Part shown: positions 1 to 5,208 of the stretch, one piece after another | How the letters are laid out: each line of letters begins with the position of its first letter | How positions within the stretch are numbered: the first letter of the stretch is position 1 | Assembly (NCBI GenBank): GCA_030147335.1 | Contig: JASKZZ010000073.1 | Span: forward strand, 1-6,387 | Source of the DNA: Herpetosiphonaceae bacterium | GTDB taxonomy: Bacteria > Chloroflexota > Chloroflexia > Chloroflexales > Kallotenuaceae | Direction of reading: 5' to 3' | DNA length: 6,387 nucleotides | The notes under the pieces: model-generated | The model's input: only the letters and a program-made list of their open reading frames with translations | The model's database searches: none | What the model was told of the DNA's origin: nothing | Translations under genes and position numbers: made by a program

Positions 1-158
1 GGCCCCTGACCAGTAGTCAACGGGCCGTCACCCTCGATTAACGTTGTATGACCAACGCGGACACCAGCTACATCGGTGATTGCGTTGTGTGTACCAGGAT
101 TAAAACGACCGATGTGGATGTTGAGATCGCGTGCGCGTACATTGAATTGGTCAGTCAA
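1..158 (-). CDS. P1 family peptidase (DmpA / S58-like), N-terminal part
   Basis: This is the first 52 codons of a minus-strand gene that runs off the left edge. The translation begins LTDQFNVRARDLNIHIGRF and continues through NAITDVAGVRVGHTTLIEG (residues 25-43). The 'RARDL..IG' and 'NAITDV.GV.VGHTTLI' segments are the N-terminal signature of the DmpA / L-aminopeptidase D-esterase family (peptidase family S58, P1). Family members are N-terminal-nucleophile hydrolases that cleave themselves before a Ser/Thr and then remove N-terminal residues from peptides, amides or esters. The self-cleavage site and catalytic residues lie beyond the window, so activity cannot be judged. The start is read as TTG at 158, because GGAAAGGA (167-174) sits 8 nt upstream on the minus strand and no in-frame ATG precedes the conserved region. 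The gene appears monocistronic here, facing away from the DUF3072 gene's terminator. Confidence 0.85.
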   Translation of the reverse strand, partial: MTDQFNVRARDLNIHIGRFNPGTHNAITDVAGVRVGHTTLIEGDGPLTTGQG

Positions 159-224
159 AGCAATTATCCTTTCCGGTTACTGCTATAGACATGTTGTAGC
201 ATAGTGTATCGGCTGTGAGCCTGC

Positions 225-253
225 AATTTATCCTAAAAATGATATTATGTCAT
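225..253 (-). promoter_or_regulatory. Candidate sigma-70-like promoter of the P1 peptidase gene
   Basis: On the minus strand ATGACA (248-253) is followed after 17 nt by TAAATT (225-230). These match the -35 and -10 consensus at 5 of 6 and 4 of 6 positions, in a locally AT-rich stretch upstream of the peptidase start at 158. The leader would be roughly 60 nt. A second, weaker pair lies closer to the gene (TTGCAG, 17 nt, TATGCT). The call is by inspection only, and AT-rich DNA yields such matches by chance. Confidence 0.35.
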
Positions 254-334
254 GCACTCACTCAAATCAGTATTATATGAAATAATCTCTCTAAACTATT
301 TCATACACTATCAGGACGATACCTTGTCATATAA

Positions 335-386
335 AAGGACCAAGAGCAGACGTTGCTTCATAAAGCAACGTCTGCTCTTGGTCCTT
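335..386 (-). terminator. Perfect 24-bp hairpin, probable terminator of the DUF3072 gene
   Basis: Positions 335-358 and 363-386 are exact reverse complements (24 bp, no mismatch) separated by the 4-nt loop CATA. Read on the minus strand, the hairpin begins 19 nt after the DUF3072 stop codon. Its last two T's plus the following bases give TTTTATAT, a short U-tract as expected of an intrinsic terminator. On the plus strand the stem is followed by AACAGC, with no U-tract, so the minus direction is favoured. The stem is much longer than most bacterial terminators need, so an additional role or a repeat-element origin is possible. Confidence 0.7.
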
Positions 387-405
387 AACAGCTAGTAGGA
401 TATGC

Positions 406-648
406 TTACTGGTTGTCGTTCTTCAATCCGCGACCAGTTTTGTGCTGTAGCTCGTCAATCTTTTTCGAAGCATCGGCCTTGGTAAGATTGTCGTCCAGTT
501 CTTCACCGGCTTCGTCCGACAATGTTTTGAGATAAGAGCGCTGAGCGCCGGTCATGGGTTCGTCACCGGTTGTCCACTCATCAGGATCCTTAACGGTGTT
601 GCTATGCTCGTGTTCGTGTTCGTTGTTGTGTTGTTGCTGCGTGCTCAT
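406..648 (-). CDS. DUF3072 domain-containing small acidic protein
   Basis: An 80-residue protein recognised as DUF3072 from the core 'DEWTTGDEPMTGAQRSYLKT' (residues 23-42) and the C-terminal segment 'LTKADASKKIDELQHKTGRG' (55-74). The family consists of short, soluble, strongly charged bacterial proteins of unknown function. 'GAQ.SYL.TL' and 'LTKA.AS..IDELQ' look like two short helices resembling DUF3072/SAP-like helix pairs, but no function should be read from that. The N-terminus is low complexity: a Gln run (residues 4-6) followed by a His/Glu alternation (residues 11-15) before the conserved part. The start is well supported: AAGGAG (CTCCT on the plus strand, 656-660) lies 7 nt upstream of the ATG at 648. 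There is no signal peptide or membrane segment. It is transcribed divergently from the HipA-like gene and ends at the long hairpin at 335-386. Confidence 0.85.
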   Translation of the reverse strand: MSTQQQHNNEHEHEHSNTVKDPDEWTTGDEPMTGAQRSYLKTLSDEAGEELDDNLTKADASKKIDELQHKTGRGLKNDNQ

Positions 649-754
649 GTTGATACTCCTTCATTCAAAGTCCCACTGTGACCTACAATCCAACGTTGTA
701 GACCATTTGTTCTCTTTTCTTTTGCATAGATCGTGCCACAATACTTGGCGTTAG

Positions 755-783
755 ATGACGTTCTGTTGTTGTCAGGTTACAAT
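755..783 (+). promoter_or_regulatory. Candidate sigma-70-like promoter for the HipA-like / DUF3037 pair
   Basis: ATGACG (755-760, 4 of 6 to the -35 consensus) and TACAAT (778-783, 5 of 6 to the -10 consensus) are separated by 17 nt. Transcription would start near 790, giving a leader of about 40 nt before the ATG at 831. It lies in the 182-nt divergent gap shared with the DUF3072 gene. That gap also holds an imperfect palindrome at 683-701 (CTACAA / TTGTAG around CAACGTTG) that could be an operator. Identified by eye only. Confidence 0.4.
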
Positions 784-830
784 AAGACCCGATGTTGTTT
801 TAGCTGACAGCAAGGTACCGAGGAGATGGA

Positions 831-1613
831 ATGATCCGGACAGTTTCAGCAACGCGCTACGTGACGCCATTACGTGAGGGCGGATCGCTTCCGGCAATCA
901 TTGAAGCGGACGATGACGGCCTTTATGTCATTAAGTTTCGGGGCGCGGGTCAAGGGCCGCGCGTGTTGATTGCCGAGCTGCTATGTGGCGAACTGGGTCG
1001 CGCGCTCGGCTTACCGGTTCCTGAAGTGGTCTTTGTCGAGCTTGATCCGGCCTTGGGTCGCAATGAGCCGGACGATGAAATTCAAGCGCTGATCAACGCA
1101 AGCGCTGGACTTAATCTTGCGCTTGATTATTTGCCCGGATCGCTTGGTTTTGAACCACTCATGCTACCAATGATAGATAGCGCGCTCGCTTCAGCCGTGG
1201 TCTGGTTTGATGCATACGTTACCAATGTTGACCGCACGCCACGCAACCCAAATCTGCTGCTGTGGCATCGCAAGCTATGGTTAATCGATCATGGCGCGGC
1301 ATTGTATTTTCATCATACGTGGACAGACTACCTAGGACGTGCCACCAGTCCATTCAACGCGATTCGCGACCACATGTTGTTGCCAATCGCTGACGAATTG
1401 GAGGCAGCCGACAACCGACTCGCCACTCTCGTTACGTCCGAACTTATCGAGCATGTGGTCGCGATGATTCCAGACGTGTGGTTGGGAGATACTCCATTGT
1501 TTTCCGATATCGCAAGCCATCGATCAGCTTACGTTACCTATTTACTCAATCGTGTACAGCAGCCACGCGTGTTCGTGGAGGAGGCAATCCGTGCCCGGAC
1601 GTCACGCGTTTGA
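831..1613 (+). CDS. HipA-like kinase family protein (HipA_2 type)
   Basis: A 260-residue protein of the short HipA-like kinase family commonly found next to DUF3037. The visible kinase landmarks are 'LYVIKFRGAGQGPRVLIAEL' (residues 31-50), with K35 the probable nucleotide-binding lysine; 'DAYVTNVDRTPRNPNLLLW' (127-145), a catalytic loop with candidate D134, N139 and N141; and 'LWLIDHGAAL' (149-158), where D153 would be the metal-binding Asp of the DFG-like motif. All key positions look intact, so an active Ser/Thr-type protein kinase is expected. It lacks the extra N-terminal domain of E. coli HipA (about 440 residues), and no HipB-like DNA-binding antitoxin is nearby. The start is ATG 831 with AGGAG at 821-825. 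The last 23 nt overlap the DUF3037 gene, which implies translational coupling and a shared job. The substrate is unknown; the toxin role of true HipA (GltX phosphorylation) should not be assumed. Confidence 0.85.
   Translation: MIRTVSATRYVTPLREGGSLPAIIEADDDGLYVIKFRGAGQGPRVLIAELLCGELGRALGLPVPEVVFVELDPALGRNEPDDEIQALINASAGLNLALDYLPGSLGFEPLMLPMIDSALASAVVWFDAYVTNVDRTPRNPNLLLWHRKLWLIDHGAALYFHHTWTDYLGRATSPFNAIRDHMLLPIADELEAADNRLATLVTSELIEHVVAMIPDVWLGDTPLFSDIASHRSAYVTYLLNRVQQPRVFVEEAIRARTSRV
1577..1584 (+). promoter_or_regulatory. Strong ribosome binding site fixing the DUF3037 start
   Basis: GGAGGAGG lies inside the end of the HipA-like gene, 6 nt before GTG 1591. It selects that GTG over the upstream in-frame ATG at 1552, whose extra 13 residues are out-of-frame kinase sequence with no family resemblance. 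Confidence 0.8.
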
Positions 1614-1980
1614 ATACGCCATTATCCGGATCGTGCCACGCGTTGAACGTGGTGAGTTTATTAACGCTGGTGTCGTACTGTTTTGCCGAACCCGTCGTTT
1701 CCTCGACGCCCAAATCGAGTTTGCGCATGCACGAATAATGGCGCTAGCCCCCGATCTTGATCTGGAAGTTGTGGAGGAACAGCTAGGACATATCTCGATG
1801 GTAGCGGCAGGCGGACCTACGGCTGGTCCTATTGGGCTTCTTCCATTGCAAGAACGCTTCCGATGGCTAGCAGCGCCGCGTAGCACGATTGTACAACCAT
1901 CGCCGGTACATTGCGGTATGTGTGCCGATCCTGCAACAACGCTTCAACAAATAATGCTACAAATGGTGCGATTAGATTGA
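1591..1980 (+). CDS. DUF3037 domain-containing protein, partner of the HipA-like kinase
   Basis: A 129-residue protein that begins at GTG directly with the conserved DUF3037 segment 'RHAFEYAIIRIVPRVERGEF' (residues 4-23), then 'INAGVVLFCRTRRFL' (24-38), 'AAGGPTAGPIGLLPL' (72-86), 'ERFRWLAAPRSTIVQPSPVH' (88-107) and 'CADPATTL' (111-118). It covers the full family length. DUF3037 has no established biochemical function. Its repeated occurrence beside HipA-like kinases makes a regulator, substrate or adaptor of that kinase the most reasonable guess. The 'RSTIVQPSPVH' segment with S98, T99 and S104 offers possible phosphorylation sites, which is speculation. The gene overlaps the kinase by 23 nt and has its own strong ribosome site, so the two proteins are probably made together. 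There is no signal peptide or membrane segment. No clear terminator follows; the next gene begins 57 nt downstream. Confidence 0.85.
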   Translation: MPGRHAFEYAIIRIVPRVERGEFINAGVVLFCRTRRFLDAQIEFAHARIMALAPDLDLEVVEEQLGHISMVAAGGPTAGPIGLLPLQERFRWLAAPRSTIVQPSPVHCGMCADPATTLQQIMLQMVRLD

Positions 1981-2037
1981 TGGGGAATAAAATTAAGATT
2001 ATCGGTAATACATTTTAGGTATAGAAAGGCTGAAACA

Positions 2038-2355
2038 ATGCAAATCAACCTGGACGATATAGTGGTTCAGAACAACGAAACCACACACCAGTACGAGGCC
2101 GAGATTGGTTCTCATATCGCGCTTATGCAGTACCGTCTAGCTAATGACACAATTATCTTCACGCATACAAAGGTACCGGAAGAATTGGAAGGACAAGGGA
2201 TTGGGAGCAAGCTCGTGCAGACCGGCCTCGATGAAGCGCAATCACGCGGTCTCAAGGTCGCACCAGTATGTCCATTCGTGGCAAACTTTATTCGTGAGCA
2301 TCCAGACTACCACGCATTGATTCATCCAAAATACAAAGAGCAGGTGCTGCGATAA
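2038..2355 (+). CDS. Minimal GNAT-fold N-acetyltransferase (YjdJ / Acetyltransf_CG type)
   Basis: A 105-residue protein of the short GNAT subfamily found in bacteria and as human GTLF3/NATD1-like proteins. The acetyl-CoA binding loop is visible as 'VPEELEGQGIGSKLVQTGL' (residues 46-64), with the Q/G-x-G-x-G core at E51-G-Q-G-I-G56. It is followed by the subfamily hallmark 'GLKVAPVCPFVANFIREHPDY' region (71-91), where C78-P79-F80 is the characteristic CPF motif. The length is normal for this family (about 90-110 residues), so it is complete. It presumably transfers acetyl from acetyl-CoA to an amine; the acceptor is unknown for most members. The start is ATG 2038 with AGAAAGG at 2023-2029. It lies on the same strand as the DUF3037 gene 57 nt upstream and the methyltransferase 88 nt downstream, so weak co-transcription is possible but not shown. 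Confidence 0.85.
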   Translation: MQINLDDIVVQNNETTHQYEAEIGSHIALMQYRLANDTIIFTHTKVPEELEGQGIGSKLVQTGLDEAQSRGLKVAPVCPFVANFIREHPDYHALIHPKYKEQVLR

Positions 2356-2412
2356 CACTACACCCGCCTTCCGTTATGCCCATTATCCTTATGTCAACTA
2401 AAAGGTTCTACC

Positions 2413-2442
2413 ATGATTAAGCGTTCAGCGAACTGCCAATAA
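2413..2442 (+). CDS. Possible 9-codon leader peptide upstream of the methyltransferase
   Basis: ATG 2413 opens a frame encoding MIKRSANCQ that stops at TAA 2440-2442, one base before the methyltransferase ATG at 2444. It has a good ribosome site (AAAAGG, 2400-2405, 7 nt spacing), whereas the methyltransferase ATG has none of its own. Ribosomes terminating here could re-initiate at 2444. The peptide resembles no attenuator I know, and the arrangement could be chance. An alternative reading is that this is the true gene start and a one-base change has split it. Confidence 0.35.
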   Translation: MIKRSANCQ

Positions 2443-2443
2443 G

Positions 2444-3127
2444 ATGGCTACACTAAACCACCAACAGCTTCTCCGTACCTCCACCGGAGAATTCCCGTTA
2501 CAACAGTATCATCTTCGACAAAGTGGACGCACCTGGATCATTCTGCATACCAGCGCAGTGTTGACCTATAACGATGAGGAATACTTCTTTCGGGAACTCA
2601 TGAACCGATTGCCGTACGGTGTTGCGCTCTGGCCCGCCGCCATCGCCCTTGCGCATGAGGTTGCTTCACAAACAGAAGCCTTCAAAGACAAGCGAGTACT
2701 GGAACTTGGCGCTGGTACGGGACTACCAGGAATTGTTGCTGCCTCGCTAGGAGGGAGCGTGGTTCAAACGGATCGTCACGAAGTCGCCATGTCAGTGTGT
2801 AAACGAAACGGCGAACAAAATTCAGTCCAAGGCATCGACTATCGTCAGGCAGACTGGACAACGTGGACTGATGATGAACAGTATGATTGGATTCTGGGGT
2901 CGGACATACTTTACAGCGAGGCAATGCATCCGTTCCTCCAACATATCTTCGAGACCAATCTCGCACCTGGCGGACGAATTCTGCTGTCAGACCCATTCCG
3001 TGACCCGAGCTTTCGTTTATTGGAAGCAATGGAAACTGACGGATGGACAATTTCGGTGAGTAAGTGGAACGTCGGCGAAGACGATGCGCCGCGCGCCATT
3101 GGTCTTTTCGAGTTGACAAGATTATGA
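2444..3127 (+). CDS. Class I SAM-dependent methyltransferase, METTL / Methyltransf_16-like
   Basis: A 227-residue methyltransferase. SAM-binding motif I is 'VLELGAGTGLPGI' (residues 85-97), followed by the acidic residue closing strand 2 in 'VVQTDRH' (D110). Motif IV is 'YDWILGSDILY' (147-157), and 'LAPGGRILLSDPFRD' is the usual segment after it. The 'G-x-x-LWPAAIALA' lead-in (59-69) and the GSDILY box are typical of the METTL/Methyltransf_16 group, which includes protein lysine methyltransferases in eukaryotes. Bacterial homologues are mostly uncharacterised, so a protein substrate is likely only by analogy. The protein appears complete and soluble. ATG 2444 lacks a convincing ribosome site and sits one base after the stop of a 9-codon leader frame, suggesting coupled translation. 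A possible terminator follows at 3184-3213. Downstream neighbours do not suggest a pathway. Confidence 0.85.
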   Translation: MATLNHQQLLRTSTGEFPLQQYHLRQSGRTWIILHTSAVLTYNDEEYFFRELMNRLPYGVALWPAAIALAHEVASQTEAFKDKRVLELGAGTGLPGIVAASLGGSVVQTDRHEVAMSVCKRNGEQNSVQGIDYRQADWTTWTDDEQYDWILGSDILYSEAMHPFLQHIFETNLAPGGRILLSDPFRDPSFRLLEAMETDGWTISVSKWNVGEDDAPRAIGLFELTRL

Positions 3128-3183
3128 CAAGTTAATAATTTACTCTGGGCTGAAACCGTCGTTGGCGTCAGACCATAATACAC

Positions 3184-3217
3184 AACAGCTAGGAAGCAAT
3201 ACGCCTGGCTGTTCTTT
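3184..3217 (+). terminator. Possible intrinsic terminator after the methyltransferase gene
   Basis: AACAGCTAGG (3184-3193) pairs with CCTGGCTGTT (3204-3213) across a 10-nt loop, with one G-U pair, and is followed by CTTT. It begins 56 nt after the methyltransferase stop. The U-tract is short and interrupted, so termination would be partial at best. Confidence 0.4.
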
Positions 3218-3303
3218 GCCAAAACATCGCATATTTACTGGACTACATTTACTAGCGCTTCATACTCGAACCGATTGGGAAGCAATCACAAAGGACCTGG
3301 TCG

Positions 3304-3981
3304 ATGTCACATCTTAGTCGTATTCGCCGCTTTCGACATCCCTTGCTCTTGGCACTGATTGCACTATTCCTGCTGGTTATAGTAACTCCATTTCGTCCAC
3401 CTACGTTCCATCCTGCTCCTGCACCATCTCCTCCTGCACCTTTCATCTTGCCAACCCCGGTGTTGTCACCACCCGTTACAACAACACCATCACCAGCAAT
3501 AGCAACCACTTCCCAATTGAAACCTACGACCACAAGCGAATTTAACGTTTATTTGCCGCGCCTGGCACATAGTGAAGTTGCAACGCCTGAAGTCCAAATC
3601 AGCAGGAGGAAATCGGAAGACCAACCATTGTGTCGTGAGTACCGCGATATCCGGATTACATGGTATGAGCTAGGTAGTTGTTGTAACAAATCGCCTGATC
3701 ACCCTGCTTACGGGATTACTCGCAGTGGCCTAACAGTTCAATGGGGTATGGCTGCCGTTCAAGCAGATACCCCACTCGTTCCACTCGGCACAACCGTTAT
3801 GATCAAGGATCTAGGGCCGACTTATCCAATGGTTGTCACTGACACAGGGAGTGAAACAGCATTTGGAAGTGCATGGCTCGACGTCTACGCCCCAAGTGAA
3901 GCTATAGGATATTGGCTAGAACAGCAAATCGGACGTGATGGCCGAAGCGATGTATTGGTCTGTCCAACAGCATCACGATAA
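3304..3981 (+). CDS. Exported 3D-domain (double-psi beta-barrel) protein with Pro/Thr-rich linker
   Basis: A 225-residue protein. Residues 5-12 are basic (Arg/His) and 14-28 form a hydrophobic helix (LLLALIALFLLVIVT), giving a signal peptide or N-terminal anchor. No obvious signal peptidase box follows, so anchoring is favoured. Residues 29-78 are a Pro/Thr/Ala-rich spacer. The 'FNVYLPRL' segment (80-87) recalls the 'YLPL' stretches common in exported Chloroflexota proteins. Residues 116-205 form the 3D domain named for three aspartates, here D155 ('VQADTPLVPLGT'), D180 ('VVTDTGSE') and D193 ('AWLDVYAPS'), all present. The domain occurs in MltA-type lytic transglycosylases, in Rpf/YabE and in YocH-like cell-wall enzymes, so peptidoglycan or other wall-glycan binding or cleavage outside the membrane is likely. 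Cysteines C110, C126, C127 and C220 may form disulfides. The start ATG 3304 has AAGGA at 3291-3295. It stands alone and converges with the FRG gene. Confidence 0.8.
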   Translation: MSHLSRIRRFRHPLLLALIALFLLVIVTPFRPPTFHPAPAPSPPAPFILPTPVLSPPVTTTPSPAIATTSQLKPTTTSEFNVYLPRLAHSEVATPEVQISRRKSEDQPLCREYRDIRITWYELGSCCNKSPDHPAYGITRSGLTVQWGMAAVQADTPLVPLGTTVMIKDLGPTYPMVVTDTGSETAFGSAWLDVYAPSEAIGYWLEQQIGRDGRSDVLVCPTASR

Positions 3982-4083
3982 TCCGTGTTGTATGTAGCAT
4001 ACATTCGCCATCTAACCTAGAAACCCTCTCCGATCTTCAAAGCGATAAACGATCGATCATAGGACAATCTGATAACATTACAG

Positions 4084-4126
4084 GCAATGGAGCAGCAATC
4101 TTCGATATGCACAGCTGCTCCATTGC
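4084..4126. terminator. 13-bp hairpin in the convergent gap between the 3D and FRG genes
   Basis: GCAATGGAGCAGC (4084-4096) and GCTGCTCCATTGC (4114-4126) are exact reverse complements around a 17-nt loop. The hairpin lies between two convergent gene ends (3981 and 4143), where a shared bidirectional terminator would be expected. Neither side has a clean U-tract: the plus side reads TATCCGTGTGTG and the minus side CTGTAATG. It may therefore be a Rho-assisted stop or an mRNA 3'-end stabiliser. Confidence 0.45.
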
Positions 4127-4142
4127 TATCCGTGTGTGTTGT

Positions 4143-4931
4143 TCAACGGTGCCGTGGGCTATAGTAGCGCTTAAGCCAGAGACTCAATCCATCTAAGCCC
4201 GGAAACAGGACGCGCTCGGTTATATTTGCTTGATCTAATTTATCGCGAACTTCCCATTTGAGTCCTGCTGGAATAATGATCCGTCTCATGAACGCAGGAT
4301 GATCCCGAAGCCATTGGTCTAGGCGGGCAGTAGGGTCGGACATTAGCGAAAAAAGCGCGTATTGGTTAACGATGCGGTCGTCGAGCGAAGGTGGCTCGAA
4401 GAAGGCCACAAATGGTTCAGCTTCAAGTTGGTCGAACTCTTGTAAGTTTGTAGCTACACGGCTCAGGATCTCTGCCGTACACACCTGGGCGTATTCCTCG
4501 GCCAAGATTTTGCGCAATCTATCAGGCAAGCATTCTTTACAGCGCACATAATCAACGCACCAAATAACACCGTCGTGATCAAAGTCGTCAACATTATTGG
4601 TAGCAAAGTGCAGCGCAACGTAGGGAGAGTATGTCCAGTCAAGCAACCGCGTTGGTAGCCCGTGATGTTGCGCCGCTGCAAGCCAATTCCATGGTGAGTC
4701 GCCAGGAACAGCATTGCGATGCGCGTAGCGTCGAAATGTTCGGAGCAGTGGACCTTCCAGGCCCGTGAAGTTACCGCCTAGACGCATCAGGCTTGTTTGA
4801 AGATCATTTGTCGCGTTGGCCATGCCGCGGAAGGCATAGTCTGATCGGAAGCGCTCCAGATTCTTCTGCCACGAATTCGCGTAAAGGTGATCTTGTAATT
4901 CAGCCCAGCTCTCGGCCCGAATATCAGACAT
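4143..4931 (-). CDS. FRG domain-containing protein
   Basis: A 262-residue protein when started at ATG 4931. The family name motif is present as 'DYAFRGMANA' (residues 31-40, F34-R35-G36). It is followed by 'LLRTFRRYA' (62-70), the highly conserved 'AQHHGLPTRLLDWTYSPYVA' (87-106) with 'LHFA' after it, and the C-terminal 'LFPGLDGLSLWLKRYY' (242-257), which fits the usual 'tlFPdLdGl' end of FRG proteins. The domain is therefore full length. FRG proteins are widespread in bacteria and phages, often in accessory DNA; their biochemical activity is not established to my knowledge. The conserved Arg, His and Asp residues suggest an enzyme. ATG 4931 is preferred because GAGGA (4936-4940) precedes it and FRG homology begins just after. 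The frame stays open to TTG 4982, but that extension is low complexity and falls in an inverted repeat. The gene is divergent from the ATP-grasp gene. Confidence 0.85.
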   Translation of the reverse strand: MSDIRAESWAELQDHLYANSWQKNLERFRSDYAFRGMANATNDLQTSLMRLGGNFTGLEGPLLRTFRRYAHRNAVPGDSPWNWLAAAQHHGLPTRLLDWTYSPYVALHFATNNVDDFDHDGVIWCVDYVRCKECLPDRLRKILAEEYAQVCTAEILSRVATNLQEFDQLEAEPFVAFFEPPSLDDRIVNQYALFSLMSDPTARLDQWLRDHPAFMRRIIIPAGLKWEVRDKLDQANITERVLFPGLDGLSLWLKRYYSPRHR

Positions 4932-4956
4932 GCTGTCCTCGGTCTCTTTACAATTG

Positions 4957-4982
4957 TTGTCGTCGTTACACAACGACGACAA
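4957..4982. repeat. 11-bp inverted repeat in the FRG gene leader
   Basis: TTGTCGTCGTT (4957-4967) and AACGACGACAA (4972-4982) are exact reverse complements with a 4-nt spacer, ACAC. The repeat lies 25-51 nt upstream of the preferred FRG start, where it could act as an RNA hairpin in the leader or as a dyad operator. On the minus strand it is not followed by a U-tract, so it does not look like an attenuator terminator. Confidence 0.5.
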
Positions 4983-5115
4983 GTTCGTGATCGTTTCGCG
5001 CTAGCAAAGGCTAGGCCAACACGACGAAGTAGCGCTAAAGCAGGTATCAGCGACTCGTCAGAACGTCACAAACTCGAATCTGTCCACCGAATCGTATTTG
5101 TAAGGTACAATAGCT

Positions 5116-5150
5116 TCCTCAGCGGCCGCTAGGATTTGTGCTTCTATACT
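5116..5150 (+). promoter_or_regulatory. Palindrome and candidate -10 element upstream of the ATP-grasp gene
   Basis: AGCGGCCGCT (5121-5130) is a perfect 10-bp palindrome, extended by TCCT (5116-5119) and AGGA (5131-5134) with one unpaired base at 5120. Fifteen bases further on, TATACT (5145-5150) resembles a -10 element 59 nt before the ATP-grasp ATG. No good -35 lies 16-18 nt upstream; that position is occupied by the palindrome, as an activator or repressor site would be. This is suggestive only. Confidence 0.25.
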
Positions 5151-5208
5151 TAAACAAAATCGGTGCTTTCTGAATTGTGCGAGCAGTTTTGGATACGGAG
5201 AGACCTGG

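Noticed and set aside
554..754. 66-codon plus-strand open frame rich in Cys, Ser and Leu
   Set aside because: It is the antisense of the DUF3072 gene's repetitive 5' end, with no ribosome site and a composition explained by the His/Glu/Gln codons opposite.
1552..1590. Upstream ATG start for the DUF3037 gene, adding 13 residues
   Set aside because: The extra residues have no family resemblance and no ribosome site precedes ATG 1552. GTG 1591 has GGAGGAGG 6 nt upstream and begins exactly at the conserved region.
831..1613. Calling the kinase gene hipA
   Set aside because: It is much shorter than HipA, lacks the N-terminal domain, and has no HipB neighbour. Only family-level similarity is supported.
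3150..3179. Promoter for the 3D-domain gene (CTGAAA, 18 nt, CATAAT)
   Set aside because: Transcription would start inside the probable methyltransferase terminator stem at 3184-3213, and the -35 match is weak.
2682..3222. Open frames of 103 and 145 codons on the minus strand
   Set aside because: Both run antisense to the clearly recognised methyltransferase and show no domain or ribosome site.
3252..3533. Gly/Val-rich minus-strand frame of 93 codons
   Set aside because: It lies opposite the Pro/Thr-rich linker of the 3D-domain gene; its Gly/Val content is the complement of those codons.
4994..5039. Inverted repeat TTTCGCGCTA / TAGCGCTAAA upstream of the FRG gene
   Set aside because: It has one mismatch in ten and a 26-nt loop, so it is close to chance expectation and no function is suggested.
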